Assembly (NCBI RefSeq): GCF_005222835.1
Contig: NZ_STGA01000008.1
Span: forward strand, 117,192 to 181,191
From: Rhizobium sp. FKY42
Lineage (GTDB): Bacteria > Pseudomonadota > Alphaproteobacteria > Rhizobiales > Rhizobiaceae
Direction of reading: 5' to 3'
DNA length: 64,000 bases
Below are positions 10,353 through 21,243 of this stretch, in pieces. A model generated the notes under the pieces. It was not told the DNA's origin. It did not search any database and was given only the letters and a program-made list of their open reading frames with translations. Both the position numbers and the translations under genes were made by a program. How positions within the stretch are numbered: position 1 is the stretch's first letter; each line of letters opens with the position of its first letter.

Positions 10353-10676
10353 TTAGTCGCGCTTGATTGTCGCCAGTAGCTGCCACAGATCGGCGCCTGT
10401 CTCAAAGACGGCGGCGTTGGCTTTGAATGATAGCGAAGCTTCTGTTAGCTCAAGCATTTCCTGCCCGATGTTTACTCCATTTCCCTCAGCGCCCGGCTGT
10501 TGAGGTTGAAATAGATCTGCCTGTACGCCACCGCCAGGAGTGGCGCTGAATTGGGTGGAGAGGCGACTGTAGTTCGATGAGTCAACATTTGCAATGTTGT
10601 TGGCAGTGGAAGAAAGCCGCGTAACCTGTGCCTGCATGCCAGACAGGGCCGAATTCATAACACCGCTCAAGCTCAT
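10353..10676 (-). CDS. Small flagellar basal-body rod family protein
   Basis: 107 aa. The N-terminus (MNSALSGMQAQVTRLSSTANNIANVDSSNYSR) is the classic Flg_bb_rod signature (ANNIANV). The C-terminus (EMLELTEASLSFKANAAVFETGADLWQLL) matches the C-terminal rod/hook helix of FlgC, FlgE and FlgK. N- and C-helices are joined by only about 40 residues, like FlgB/FlgC but shorter. The ATG at 10676 follows GGAGAGGTG. No other flagellar gene is in the window, so it is an orphan. It may be an accessory rod component or a regulatory remnant. Confidence 0.8.
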   Translation of the reverse strand: MSLSGVMNSALSGMQAQVTRLSSTANNIANVDSSNYSRLSTQFSATPGGGVQADLFQPQQPGAEGNGVNIGQEMLELTEASLSFKANAAVFETGADLWQLLATIKRD

Positions 10677-10860
10677 TTTCACCTCTCCAGGCAATTCTGC
10701 CTGACGATGACCCTAACCAACGAATAGATCGTTGTCGCGGATGATACGCCGGTAGGATTGATGAGATGTAAACTCAGTCAAGTGATGTATGCCCATGTGG
10801 TCCACTTCAGTGGAACAATTTACGACTTGGCAATAACCCGTCCAACTTAACTACAGTTTA

Positions 10861-10895
10861 ATAAAAAATCGGCTCCGTATGTGTCTACGGAGCCG
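10861..10895 (-). terminator. Intrinsic terminator of the gcv operon
   Basis: Stem CGGCTCCGTA/TACGGAGCCG (10870-10879 and 10886-10895) followed on the minus strand by ATTTTTTATT. It lies about 100 bases past the gcvP stop. A second strong hairpin, CGCTCCCGGT/AACCGGGAGCG at 10958-10983, lies between them and has no T tract. The rest of 10677-10992 holds no recognisable gene. Confidence 0.88.
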
Positions 10896-10992
10896 CTATT
10901 CATGCAGCTGATATGACGAACATCAGGGCGTTACGGCAAATTTGGCATCGACATTCCGCTCCCGGTCCGAGAACCGGGAGCGGATTTTCCGG

Positions 10993-13856
<2,864 letters not shown>

Positions 13857-13857
<1 letters not shown>

Positions 13858-14219
13858 TAGCCAACCAGCTCCTTATAGGCAGCTTCGTCCAGCAGATCAT
13901 TGGCGTCAGCAACATTGCTGAGCTTCAGTTTGAAGAACCAGCCGGCGCCCTGCGGATCGGAATTGACCAGCGATGGGTCGGAGGTGATCGCCTCGTTGAT
14001 CTCAACGATCTCGCCGTCGAGTGGACAATACACGTCGGACGCAGCCTTCACGCTCTCGACCGTTGCGGCTTCACCGTTCTTGGCAAATGTGCTGCCGACT
14101 TCCGGCAGTTCCACGAAGACGAGATCACCCAGCTGATCTGCAGCGTGCTGCGTGATGCCAACGGTGGCAACATCGCCGTCAAGCTTCAGCCATTCGTGTT
14201 CAGCGGTAAATTTCAACAT
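13857..14219 (-). CDS. gcvH: Glycine cleavage system H protein
   Basis: 120 aa. Lipoyl-type swinging-arm protein; the lipoylated lysine is K58 in ESVKAASD. It carries the aminomethyl intermediate between GcvP, GcvT and the lipoamide dehydrogenase. The ATG at 14219 has GGAGAG upstream. Middle gene of gcvT-gcvH-gcvP; its lipoylation depends on lipB, which is also in this window. Confidence 0.98.
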
Positions 14220-14238
14220 GGTTCTCTCCGGAAGTTTT

Positions 14239-15375
14239 TTAGCGTTTGTAGGTAGGGGTAATGAAGGGCAGGGACGAGACCGTTAGCGGCAGGTATTTGC
14301 CTCGAACTTCCGCAAAGACCTGTTGGCCGGGCACCGCGAGCTCGCTGGGCACGTAACCCATGGCAACGGGGCCTTCGACAGAAGGACCGAATGTCCCGGA
14401 TGTAACTTCGCCGATTTCTCGCTGGCCTTCAGCATCCGCAAAAAGTTTGGCATGGGCGCGCACAGGTGCCTTGCCCTCGGGCTTCAGGCCCACGCGGCGG
14501 CGGCTTGTCTTGTTTGCTAATTCGCTGAGAATGCGTTCTGCGCCCGGAAAGCCACCTTCACGCTCGCCGCCAGTCCGGCGTGCCTTCTGGATGGCCCATT
14601 CCAGTGAAGCCTCGATCGGTGAGGTCGTCGTGTCGATGTCGTTTCCGTAGAGGCATAAACCCGCCTCCAGACGCAGGGAATCGCGTGCACCCAGACCAAT
14701 GGCTTCGCAATCGTCATGGGCCAGGAGTGCCTTCGCCAGTTCCTCGGCTTTATCCGAAGGAACAGAAATTTCGTATCCGTCTTCACCTGAATAGCCGGAA
14801 CGGGAGACGATGCAGGCAACACCCACCAAAGTCACATCACGAACGTCCATGAACTTCATGGCGGCAACTTCGGGTGCAAGCGAGGCGAGAACGGCCTCCG
14901 CTGCCGGCCCCTGAAGCGCGATCAGGGCGCGATCTTTCAGAAGGGTTACGGTGCAGCCGGTAAGGTGAGTCTTCATGTGAGCTACATCTGCATCCTTGCA
15001 TGCCGCGTTGACCACGACAAGCAAGTGATCGCCACGATTGGTGATCATCAGATCATCCAGAATCCCGCCGTTGTCATCCGTAAAGAAGCCGTAGCGCTGG
15101 CGACCTTCCTTCAGACCCAGGATATCGACCGGAACCAGTTTTTCCAGCGCGAGGGCTGCATCGGCAACGGCACCAGTGGCTGCCGTTACCAGAACCTGGC
15201 CCATGTGAGAGACGTCAAAGAGGCCAGCCTTTGCACGCGTATGAAGATGTTCCTTCAAAACACCTGCCGGATATTGCACCGGCATGTCATACCCCGCAAA
15301 CGGCACCATGCGTGCGCCAAGTGAGATGTGAAGTGCATGGAGTGGAGTTGTGGACAGTGGGCCGCTATCGGTCAA
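14239..15375 (-). CDS. gcvT: Glycine cleavage aminomethyltransferase, T protein
   Basis: 378 aa. Typical GcvT sequence with [18 protein letters not shown] near the start and the folate-binding region around LFDVSHMGQ and [17 protein letters not shown] residues. It transfers the methylene group to tetrahydrofolate and releases ammonia. The start is a TTG at 15375 with a well-spaced GGAGG (minus strand, 15381-15385); no better ATG exists. A glycine riboswitch lies directly upstream, so the operon should respond to glycine. Confidence 0.96.
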   Translation of the reverse strand: MTDSGPLSTTPLHALHISLGARMVPFAGYDMPVQYPAGVLKEHLHTRAKAGLFDVSHMGQVLVTAATGAVADAALALEKLVPVDILGLKEGRQRYGFFTDDNGGILDDLMITNRGDHLLVVVNAACKDADVAHMKTHLTGCTVTLLKDRALIALQGPAAEAVLASLAPEVAAMKFMDVRDVTLVGVACIVSRSGYSGEDGYEISVPSDKAEELAKALLAHDDCEAIGLGARDSLRLEAGLCLYGNDIDTTTSPIEASLEWAIQKARRTGGEREGGFPGAERILSELANKTSRRRVGLKPEGKAPVRAHAKLFADAEGQREIGEVTSGTFGPSVEGPVAMGYVPSELAVPGQQVFAEVRGKYLPLTVSSLPFITPTYKR

Positions 15376-15392
15376 GAACGCCTCCAGATCAT

Positions 15393-15409
15393 GTGCGGCT
15401 TGGCCGCAC
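15393..15409 (-). promoter_or_regulatory. Hairpin just upstream of the gcvT ribosome binding site
   Basis: A 7-bp stem GTGCGGC/GCCGCAC (15393-15399 and 15403-15409) sits between the second glycine aptamer and the GGAGG of gcvT. It has no T tract, so if it is part of the expression platform, control would more likely act on translation than on termination. That is inference from position. Confidence 0.45.
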
Positions 15410-15448
15410 GGGCTCAGTTACTGACGCCAAAACAGCGCCTTTCAAAGA

Positions 15449-15612
15449 GCCCCCTCTGTCCTTTGCGCCTGAGATTGTTATCCCTTCGGCGAGCCCTTCG
15501 CGTAGAAAAGGCTTCTCTCCAGAGTTCTGTAGGTCTCGCTGGTCCTTTTGCCTGAGAGTTTCCGGGGCGGTTGCTCCTTCGGCGCCGCATCGAAGCGGTT
15601 TCTCCCAACGAG
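15449..15612 (-). ncRNA. Tandem glycine riboswitch (gcvT motif)
   Basis: Read on the minus strand, two aptamers occur in a row. The first contains GCGCCGAAGGAGCAA and then CTCTCAGGCAAAAGGACC. The second contains CTCTGGAGAGAAG, GCTCGCCGAAGGGATAAC and then ATCTCAGGCGCAAAGGACAG. The paired CCGAAGG and CTCAGGC-AAAGGAC blocks are the hallmarks of the glycine aptamer, and the two-aptamer arrangement is the usual form. It controls gcvT-gcvH-gcvP, normally turning expression on with glycine. Confidence 0.95.
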
Positions 15613-15622
15613 ATGTGCCGTC

Positions 15623-15650
15623 ATTATGAGAGCAGGATGCCAGTTGGCAA
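15623..15650 (-). promoter_or_regulatory. Promoter of the gcv operon
   Basis: On the minus strand TTGCCA (15645-15650) and CATAAT (15623-15628) are spaced by 16 bases. Transcription from here would start a few bases before the first glycine aptamer. Position and spacing both fit a housekeeping sigma factor promoter. Confidence 0.7.
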
Positions 15651-15777
15651 GGGCAAATGTCGCAATGGACACGAAATTTGTCGCGCGACTTTACTGTGTT
15701 GCGAATTTAGGCTCTGTGGCTGTAACGGGACGAAATCCAGAAAGAACAGAGACGGGAATGACCTACATAGCGACCGG

Positions 15778-16056
15778 CTATTCGGTCTCCTCGTAGGCCT
15801 TGCTGACATCTTGCAGGCTCGGGAAGCTTTCGGCGTTTCGCTGCATGGTATCACCGAGACTCAGCGCAAGCGGAGGTATAAGCGCCACTGCTTCCGCCTT
15901 CTCCCCACTGCCAGTTTTAGCAATCTCGTTGGTTTCCGCATCGTTCTTCACATCGCGAACTTGATCTTTCGTCGAGATCCTGCGAGCCGGCTTCGCGGCC
16001 TCCATGGCGTAAGCGGCCGTTGTGGCGGAAATTGATAGGACTTGTGTCATGACCAT
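15778..16056 (-). CDS. Hypothetical protein
   Basis: 92 aa from the ATG at 16056; the next ATG, two codons on at 16050, is equally possible. Begins MVMTQVLSISATTAAYAMEA and continues with a hydrophilic, Ala/Glu/Lys-rich middle and an acidic end (KAYEETE). No family recognised, no convincing signal peptide or membrane segment. It is divergent from crcB and about 120 bases from the gcv promoter. Codon use resembles its neighbours, so it is probably real; function unknown. Confidence 0.5.
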   Translation of the reverse strand: MVMTQVLSISATTAAYAMEAAKPARRISTKDQVRDVKNDAETNEIAKTGSGEKAEAVALIPPLALSLGDTMQRNAESFPSLQDVSKAYEETE

Positions 16057-16160
16057 ATCCACGTCTAGTTTCCTTGAGTATATCGTCACCGACCTCAAGG
16101 AAGCTTAAGCTGTTTCCTAGAATTGTAGACAACCGGACTTTCAACTCATCTGGTACGAAA

Positions 16161-16538
16161 ATGCTGAACATAGTCCTCGTGGCCGTAGGTGGCGCCTTTG
16201 GTTCTGTTTGCCGCTATCTCACCGGCATCCTGATGACGAGGCTGATGGGCCCCGCTTTTCCCTGGGGGACAATCACGGTCAATATTGTCGGGTCGTTCGC
16301 AATCGGTTTGCTGACGGAACTGGTTGCGCGGAGGTTTGACGCGTCTTTGGAAATGCGGCTGCTGCTTGTCGTTGGCATTCTTGGCGGATTTACTACGTTT
16401 TCGTCGTTCTCCCTTGATACCGTGGCGCTAATCGAGAAGGGGGCGGTCTCATCGGCCGTGATTTACGTATTTTCCAGCGTGGTCATTTCGCTGATTGCAA
16501 CTTTTGCCGGTTTTGCGGTCGGTCGCGCGCTGCTCTGA
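16161..16538 (+). CDS. crcB: Fluoride channel CrcB (Fluc)
   Basis: 125 aa, four predicted membrane segments. Family motifs present: GGAFGSVCRYL at the N-terminus, TVNIVGSFAIG (Asn lining the pore) and GGFTTFSSFS, the conserved phenylalanine/threonine track. Fluc channels are dual-topology dimers that expel fluoride. The ATG at 16161 gives the family start; the open frame begins earlier (16074) with unrelated sequence. I found no fluoride riboswitch upstream. Confidence 0.93.
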   Translation: MLNIVLVAVGGAFGSVCRYLTGILMTRLMGPAFPWGTITVNIVGSFAIGLLTELVARRFDASLEMRLLLVVGILGGFTTFSSFSLDTVALIEKGAVSSAVIYVFSSVVISLIATFAGFAVGRALL

Positions 16539-16626
16539 CCTCTATTTCCCAACTGACCCTTTCCAATCGGACGCGAAATCATCTAAAGGCTGAACCTTGA
16601 TAAACAGGTTTCAGGAAAGAGGTTCG

Positions 16627-17622
16627 ATGGCTGGCATCGAGCATATCCGCGTTGACGCGGACGAGGCGGGTATGCGCCTCGATAGATGGTTCAAGATCCA
16701 CTATCCGGGTCTCGGCTTTGGCGCGCTCCAAAAGCTGCTGCGATCCGGACAGATCCGGGTGGATGGTGGCCGGGTCAAATCCGACACCCGCATTCAGCCG
16801 GGACAGATGGTACGCGTCCCGCCCATGGACGTTGATCCCAAGATCAAGAGTGGCCCGATCGCTGGCAAGGATCTCAAGCACGCCGATGATGCCCATTTGC
16901 TGGCGCGTATGTTGCTGCATGAGGACGACAAGGTTTTCGTTCTGAACAAACCTGCCGGTCTGGCCGTACAGGGAGGTTCCGGTGTCACTAGACATATCGA
17001 TAAGATGCTGGATGCCTGGGTGAGCCAGAAGGGCGAGAAGCCGCGCCTGGTGCACCGCCTTGACAGAGATACATCCGGCGTTCTGGTGATCGCCCGTACG
17101 CGCGGTGCTGCCCAAAAGCTGACTGCCGCATTTCGCGAGCGTGACACCAAGAAGACCTACTGGTCACTGGTCAAAGGGCTGCCACGCAAGCGCGAGGACA
17201 AGATTTCCACTTGGCTCGTCAAGGAGCAGACGCCCGATGGCGACCGTATGCGTATCGCCAAGCACGGGGAAGAGGGGGCTGATCACGCAGTTTCCTATTA
17301 TCGCGTAATCGATACCGCTGCGCAAAGACTGTCGTGGCTCGAGATGGAGCCCTATACGGGGCGTACGCACCAGCTGCGTGTGCATGCGCTTCACATCGGT
17401 CACCCCATCATTGGTGATCCGAAATATTTCGAGGACGACCCGAATTGGGATTTCCCAGGCGGTGTGCAGAAGCGTCTGCATCTCCACGCCCGCCACATCG
17501 ATATCCCGCATCCTTCTGGCGGGCGCCTGCGTGTCACTGCGCCGCTGCCGCCCCACATGGTGCAGAGCTGGAACCTGCTTGGTTTCGATCAGGCGGATGG
17601 CGCGATAGATGACGATGAGTGA
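16627..17622 (+). CDS. rluC: 23S rRNA pseudouridine synthase, RluC/RluD family
   Basis: 331 aa from the ATG at 16627, preceded by AAAGAGG; an in-frame ATG at 16597 is less likely. An S4 RNA-binding domain spans about residues 10-70 (MRLDRWFKIHYPGL ... LRSGQIRVDGGRV). The catalytic domain has HRLDRDTSGVLVIA, where the Asp is the catalytic residue, and GRTHQLRVH. It isomerises uridines in 23S rRNA. It overlaps the downstream HAD gene by 14 bases. Confidence 0.9.
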   Translation: MAGIEHIRVDADEAGMRLDRWFKIHYPGLGFGALQKLLRSGQIRVDGGRVKSDTRIQPGQMVRVPPMDVDPKIKSGPIAGKDLKHADDAHLLARMLLHEDDKVFVLNKPAGLAVQGGSGVTRHIDKMLDAWVSQKGEKPRLVHRLDRDTSGVLVIARTRGAAQKLTAAFRERDTKKTYWSLVKGLPRKREDKISTWLVKEQTPDGDRMRIAKHGEEGADHAVSYYRVIDTAAQRLSWLEMEPYTGRTHQLRVHALHIGHPIIGDPKYFEDDPNWDFPGGVQKRLHLHARHIDIPHPSGGRLRVTAPLPPHMVQSWNLLGFDQADGAIDDDE

Positions 17623-18277
17623 TCTGCGTCTCGTTCTTTTCGATTGCGATGGAACGCTTGTCGACAGCGCGAAGCTGATCCACGAGGTGATGGTTCGAAC
17701 CTTCATCCGGTTCCAACATGCGGCGCCAACGCTGGAGCAAACGAAGTCCATAATTGGATTGACGCTCGATATCGCAATCGCGCGGCTGCAGGGGAAAGCC
17801 CATGCAGATGAAGAGGCCGTCGCCATGATGGCCTATTACAAATCCATCTTCCTGCCAACGCGTGCCGAACTCGGCTTCGAAGAACCACTCTTCGACGGAA
17901 TACGTGATGTGCTGACTTCACTTGAAGCCCGCGATGAATTGATCTGTGGCGCAGTAACTGGCAAATCACGCCGTGGTCTGAACATGATCGTGGAAACGCA
18001 TCGCTTAGGCAGACTGTTCACGGTGAGCCGGACTGCGGACGAGTGTCCATCGAAGCCGCATCCGGCAATGGTTACTGAATGCTGCGATGAGAGCGGTATT
18101 GTCCCTTCGCGTACGCTTGTCATTGGCGATGCCATCTACGATATGCAGATGGCGAAAGCGGCCGGCGCCACGGCGATTGGTGTAGCCTGGGGCTATGCCT
18201 CAGTTGCCGATTTGCTTTCAGCCGGCGCAGACGTAATTGCCCGGACACCAGATGACCTTTTGAGACTGATTGGCTGA
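17609..18277 (+). CDS. HAD-superfamily phosphatase (phosphoglycolate phosphatase-like)
   Basis: 222 aa. HAD motif I is FDCDGTLVDSA with the nucleophilic Asp, followed by an alpha-helical cap, motif III SKPHPAM and motif IV VIGDAIYDMQMAKAAG. This is the Gph/PGP-like subfamily; the substrate is not certain. Its start overlaps the end of rluC, and it is followed after 12 bases by the Atp12 gene. The rluC-HAD-atp12 string is conserved in rhizobia. Confidence 0.85.
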   Translation: MTMSDLRLVLFDCDGTLVDSAKLIHEVMVRTFIRFQHAAPTLEQTKSIIGLTLDIAIARLQGKAHADEEAVAMMAYYKSIFLPTRAELGFEEPLFDGIRDVLTSLEARDELICGAVTGKSRRGLNMIVETHRLGRLFTVSRTADECPSKPHPAMVTECCDESGIVPSRTLVIGDAIYDMQMAKAAGATAIGVAWGYASVADLLSAGADVIARTPDDLLRLIG

Positions 18278-18289
18278 GGAAGCCCGAAA

Positions 18290-19072
18290 ATGAGAGAACT
18301 CTTTGATCTTCCAGATGGTCTTAGCCATCCAGATCCAACCCGTCGTGCGCAGATTCAAATGCAGAAGCCGCTTCCGAAGCGCTTCTACAAGGAGGTCTCC
18401 GTAAGTCCAGTCGGTGAAGAGTTTGCCATCCTGCTCGACGGGAAAGCGATCAAAACGCCGGCAAAGCATACCCTGAAAGTCCCGACGGAGGCATTGGCCG
18501 CCTTGCTTCGATCCGAGTGGGATGCGCAAAGCGAAACAGTCGATCCATCCACCATGCCGGTCACGCGTCTGGTCAACACCGCGATTGATGGCGTCGCAAT
18601 CGAGATGCAGGCGGTATTCGAGGAAATCGTTCGCTTCTCCGGCAGCGATATGCTGTGCTACCGCGCAGATGGTCCGGTGGAACTTGTCGCTCGCCAGACC
18701 GCAGAATGGGATCCTGTCATGGAGTGGCTGGCCAGCGAGGTTGGTGCGCGCTTCATCCTGATTGAAGGGATCATGCCACAGAAACAGCCAGATGACGCTG
18801 TCGCGGCGTTTGCCGATGCCCTCAGACCCTTTGCCACACCTTTGGAACTCGCCGCGCTTCACACGGTCACATCTCTCACCGGGTCAGCCATGCTGGCTCT
18901 GGCATTTGCCATGGGGTTCATCGGTATTGACGACGCATGGAGACTAGCTCATCTGGACGAAGATTGGACCAATGAGCACTGGGGCGTCGATGCGGAGGCT
19001 GAGGCGAGGCGCTCCAAGCGTTACAATGAACTGCAGGCAGCGGTTGCAGTATTTAATTCTTTGCGCTCCTGA
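18290..19072 (+). CDS. Atp12-family F1-ATPase assembly chaperone
   Basis: 260 aa. Shows the ATP12 domain: PLPKRFYKEV, LLDGKAIKTPAKHTLKVPTEALA, the following TMPVTRLVNTAIDGV, then DEDWTNEHWGVDAEA near the end. Atp12 binds the F1 alpha subunit before assembly of ATP synthase. The family is found in mitochondria and alphaproteobacteria, which supports the taxonomic placement. Probably co-transcribed with rluC and the HAD gene. Confidence 0.92.
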   Translation: MRELFDLPDGLSHPDPTRRAQIQMQKPLPKRFYKEVSVSPVGEEFAILLDGKAIKTPAKHTLKVPTEALAALLRSEWDAQSETVDPSTMPVTRLVNTAIDGVAIEMQAVFEEIVRFSGSDMLCYRADGPVELVARQTAEWDPVMEWLASEVGARFILIEGIMPQKQPDDAVAAFADALRPFATPLELAALHTVTSLTGSAMLALAFAMGFIGIDDAWRLAHLDEDWTNEHWGVDAEAEARRSKRYNELQAAVAVFNSLRS

Positions 19073-19137
19073 AAGGCCGAATTTAACGGAACTCTAACCC
19101 TGTTCTGAGACCATCGGATAAATTCTTCCGGTGGTCC

Positions 19138-19635
19138 ATGAACAGCGCTTTCGTTCGAGTTTTGTTGCTTTTGCTGGCGTGGCTGACTTTCAGCAGCTTT
19201 CGCCTTACGCCGGGAGATCGCCCTCCGGAAATGGCTGTCCTTTATGATGTCCGTGGCGCATTCGTCAGCGCATCACCCACCGTATCCCGGCGACTGGTAA
19301 CGGAAACCGACCGGCTCGTGGATGAAGCCATACGCGCGACTTTTCGAGCGACGTTGCTTCCCCGCGCCGTTCTTACTGTCCGGATCATCGAGGTAAAACG
19401 ACAGGAATACATTGTCGGCGGTCGTTTCAGCGCTGAGGTTTCCGTTGATGCGACAGCAGTCGGCAATGGAGAAAAGATCGCGGCCGGAGTTTTCTCCGTC
19501 TCCTCATTTTCCCTTTATGCAGAGCATGGTGACGTGGCTTTAGCGAAGCGGATCGCCGATCGCATCTCGTTCGAGTTTCGTCTGCAGGAAACTGGACCCT
19601 CGACCCTTGCCACCGCCCTGTTTCCAAGATTCTGA
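19138..19635 (+). CDS. Exported hypothetical protein
   Basis: 165 aa. The N-terminus VRVLLLLLAWLTFSSF is a probable signal peptide or membrane anchor. The remainder is a hydrophilic, predicted beta-rich domain with no family that I recognise. The ATG at 19138 is the first codon of a clean frame 65 bases after the Atp12 gene. Coding character is good; probably a rhizobial lineage-specific periplasmic protein. Confidence 0.65.
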   Translation: MNSAFVRVLLLLLAWLTFSSFRLTPGDRPPEMAVLYDVRGAFVSASPTVSRRLVTETDRLVDEAIRATFRATLLPRAVLTVRIIEVKRQEYIVGGRFSAEVSVDATAVGNGEKIAAGVFSVSSFSLYAEHGDVALAKRIADRISFEFRLQETGPSTLATALFPRF

Positions 19636-19750
19636 GATTTCATTCAATATTCATATTCTGTCTTTCTAACTTATGCATCTTCGGTTTTGATGGACGAGTT
19701 GTGAGCATGATTCCCTTTTTTCGAAACGGAATCGTTTGGAGGAGATAGTG

Positions 19751-19935
19751 ATGAAGTTTAACCTCCTGGCAGGGGCGTGCATTGTTGCGATGAGTGCGCA
19801 TGAACAATATCGCTCAACATTTTGCTTCGGCCTGGTTCGATCTCAAGCTGAAGGGAGATCAAGGCAAAGCGCGCTATCTGGATCTGGTAGAATACGCCGA
19901 GAAAGGCGTGTGGTCGGCGGTTTCGAACTTCGCTT
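19751..19935 (+). pseudogene. Chimeric remnant: signal peptide fused out of frame to a hydrolase C-terminus
   Basis: An ATG at 19751 with a strong GGAGGAGA opens a signal peptide (MKFNLLAGACIVAMSA). After 16 codons the sense moves to another frame, which reads NNIAQHFASAWFDLKLKGD then ARYLDLVEYAEKGVW. The latter looks like the C-terminal end of a dienelactone-hydrolase type alpha/beta hydrolase. The catalytic core is missing, so a large internal deletion appears to have joined the two ends. The remnant runs into the antisense 3' end of the guanidinium exporter gene. Confidence 0.6.
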
Positions 19936-19944
19936 CTCTTTGCG

Positions 19945-20259
19945 TCAACTGGTCAGCTTCAATCCGGCAATGCCGATCAGGATAAGACCAATGCAGGCAA
20001 TGCGTGCAACTGTCGCCGGATCACCAAACAAAGCCATGCCAAGTGTTACGGCGCCAACCGTGCCGATGCCGGTCCAGACAGCATAGGCCTTGCCAATAGG
20101 CAAGTCGCGCACAGCCAGCCCTAGCAAGCCAACGCTTGCAATCATGGATAAGACAGTCAGGATTGTCGGGAGAGGGCGCGTGAAACCTTCGGTATATTTC
20201 AGACCGATGGCCCAACCAACTTCGAGCACGCCGGCGAGGAACAGGTATATCCAGGGCAT
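19945..20259 (-). CDS. gdx: Guanidinium exporter, SMR family (SugE/Gdx)
   Basis: 104 aa, four membrane segments. Sequence MPWIYLFLAGVLEVGWAIGL then KYTEGF contains the essential E13 and W16, and GKAYAVWTGIGTVGA is the SugE-type signature. The SugE/Gdx branch of the small multidrug resistance family exports guanidinium in exchange for protons as a dual-topology dimer. The ATG at 20259 has AGGAG seven bases upstream. A two-hairpin guanidine-II riboswitch lies just upstream, which independently supports guanidinium as the substrate. Confidence 0.93.
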   Translation of the reverse strand: MPWIYLFLAGVLEVGWAIGLKYTEGFTRPLPTILTVLSMIASVGLLGLAVRDLPIGKAYAVWTGIGTVGAVTLGMALFGDPATVARIACIGLILIGIAGLKLTS

Positions 20260-20277
20260 GTATCGCTCCTTTTGAGA

Positions 20278-20338
20278 GCGAGGTCGTCCCCGCCGGTTCA
20301 CCATGCTTCGAGAGGAAAAGCATACGCAGTCGTCTGCG
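20278..20338 (-). ncRNA. Guanidine-II riboswitch (mini-ykkC)
   Basis: On the minus strand two small hairpins, each closed by an ACGA tetraloop, precede the exporter gene. The first is CGCAG-ACGA-CTGCG (20325-20338), the second GCGGGG-ACGA-CCTCGC (20278-20293) with one G-U pair. The linker is 31 bases and the ribosome binding site follows 7 bases after the second stem. Two ACGR-loop hairpins followed by an SMR exporter is the definition of the guanidine-II class. The ligand makes the two loops pair, freeing the Shine-Dalgarno region. Confidence 0.92.
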
Positions 20339-20388
20339 CAGGAAAGCAGATAATGCGCGACCTGACGTATTTCAAGCCCTGCTGAATT

Positions 20389-21222
20389 CTATGCGAGTCG
20401 CTCGGCGTGCCAACTCAGATGATCATCCATGAAGGTCGAAATGAAATAGTAAGAGTGATCGTAGCGTTCGTGCATGCGCAAGGTCAGGCCGATCCCTGTG
20501 CCCTGAACAGCTTCCTCGAAGAGCCATGGACGCAATCCGTTTTCCAGAAAACTATCAGCCTTACCCTGATCGATCAGAAATTCCGGGAAGCGGGCGCCAT
20601 CCTGAACGAGGGCGCATGCATCATAGGCCCGCCAGTTGGCTTTGTCCGAGCCCAGATATTTTTCCAACGCGGGTGCGGACCAATCAGCGGTGGATGGCTC
20701 AACGATAGGAGCGAATGCCGAACAGCTTTTGAAGCGGTCAGGGTTTTTCAGCGCGATGGTCATCGCGCCATGGCCACCCATAGAATGCCCGAATATTCCC
20801 TGACGTGCCATGTCGGCACGGAAGTGCTCGCCGATCAATGAAGGCAATTCCTCGGTGATATAGGTATACATCCGGTAATGTTCAGACCAAGGCATCGCGG
20901 TCGCATCGAGGTAGAAGCCTGCGCCTTTGCCCATCTGCCAATTCGTCAGTTCGTCAGGAACATCATTGCCTCTTGGGCTGGTATCCGGGCAAACGATGAT
21001 CAGCCCGAGTTCTGCTGCAAGCCGCCGGTATTCCCCCTTCTCCATGACATTGGCATGGGTGCAGGTCAGGCCGGACAGGAACCAGAGAACCGGTCTTTTT
21101 TCAGTGATTGCCTGCGGAGGCACAAATACCGCAAAGGTCATTTCACAATTGCACGCTTCCGACTGATGCTGGAAAACGCCTTGCATGCCGCCAAACGCCG
21201 TATTCTGGGAGATGACTTTCAT
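20389..21222 (-). CDS. fghA: S-formylglutathione hydrolase
   Basis: 277 aa, esterase D family. Motifs include LWFLSGLTCTHANVMEKG and the nucleophile elbow GHSMGGHGA with catalytic Ser147. It hydrolyses S-formylglutathione to formate and glutathione, the second step of glutathione-dependent formaldehyde oxidation. The first enzyme, AdhC, is encoded upstream on the same strand (22828-23955), with three small genes between. The ATG at 21222 has AAGGA upstream. Confidence 0.96.
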   Translation of the reverse strand: MKVISQNTAFGGMQGVFQHQSEACNCEMTFAVFVPPQAITEKRPVLWFLSGLTCTHANVMEKGEYRRLAAELGLIIVCPDTSPRGNDVPDELTNWQMGKGAGFYLDATAMPWSEHYRMYTYITEELPSLIGEHFRADMARQGIFGHSMGGHGAMTIALKNPDRFKSCSAFAPIVEPSTADWSAPALEKYLGSDKANWRAYDACALVQDGARFPEFLIDQGKADSFLENGLRPWLFEEAVQGTGIGLTLRMHERYDHSYYFISTFMDDHLSWHAERLA

Positions 21223-21243
21223 TTCTAATGTCCTTACGCGGGG

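Noticed and set aside
16099..16160. Possible fluoride riboswitch before crcB
   Set aside because: No match to the conserved crcB pseudoknot sequence in the short leader.
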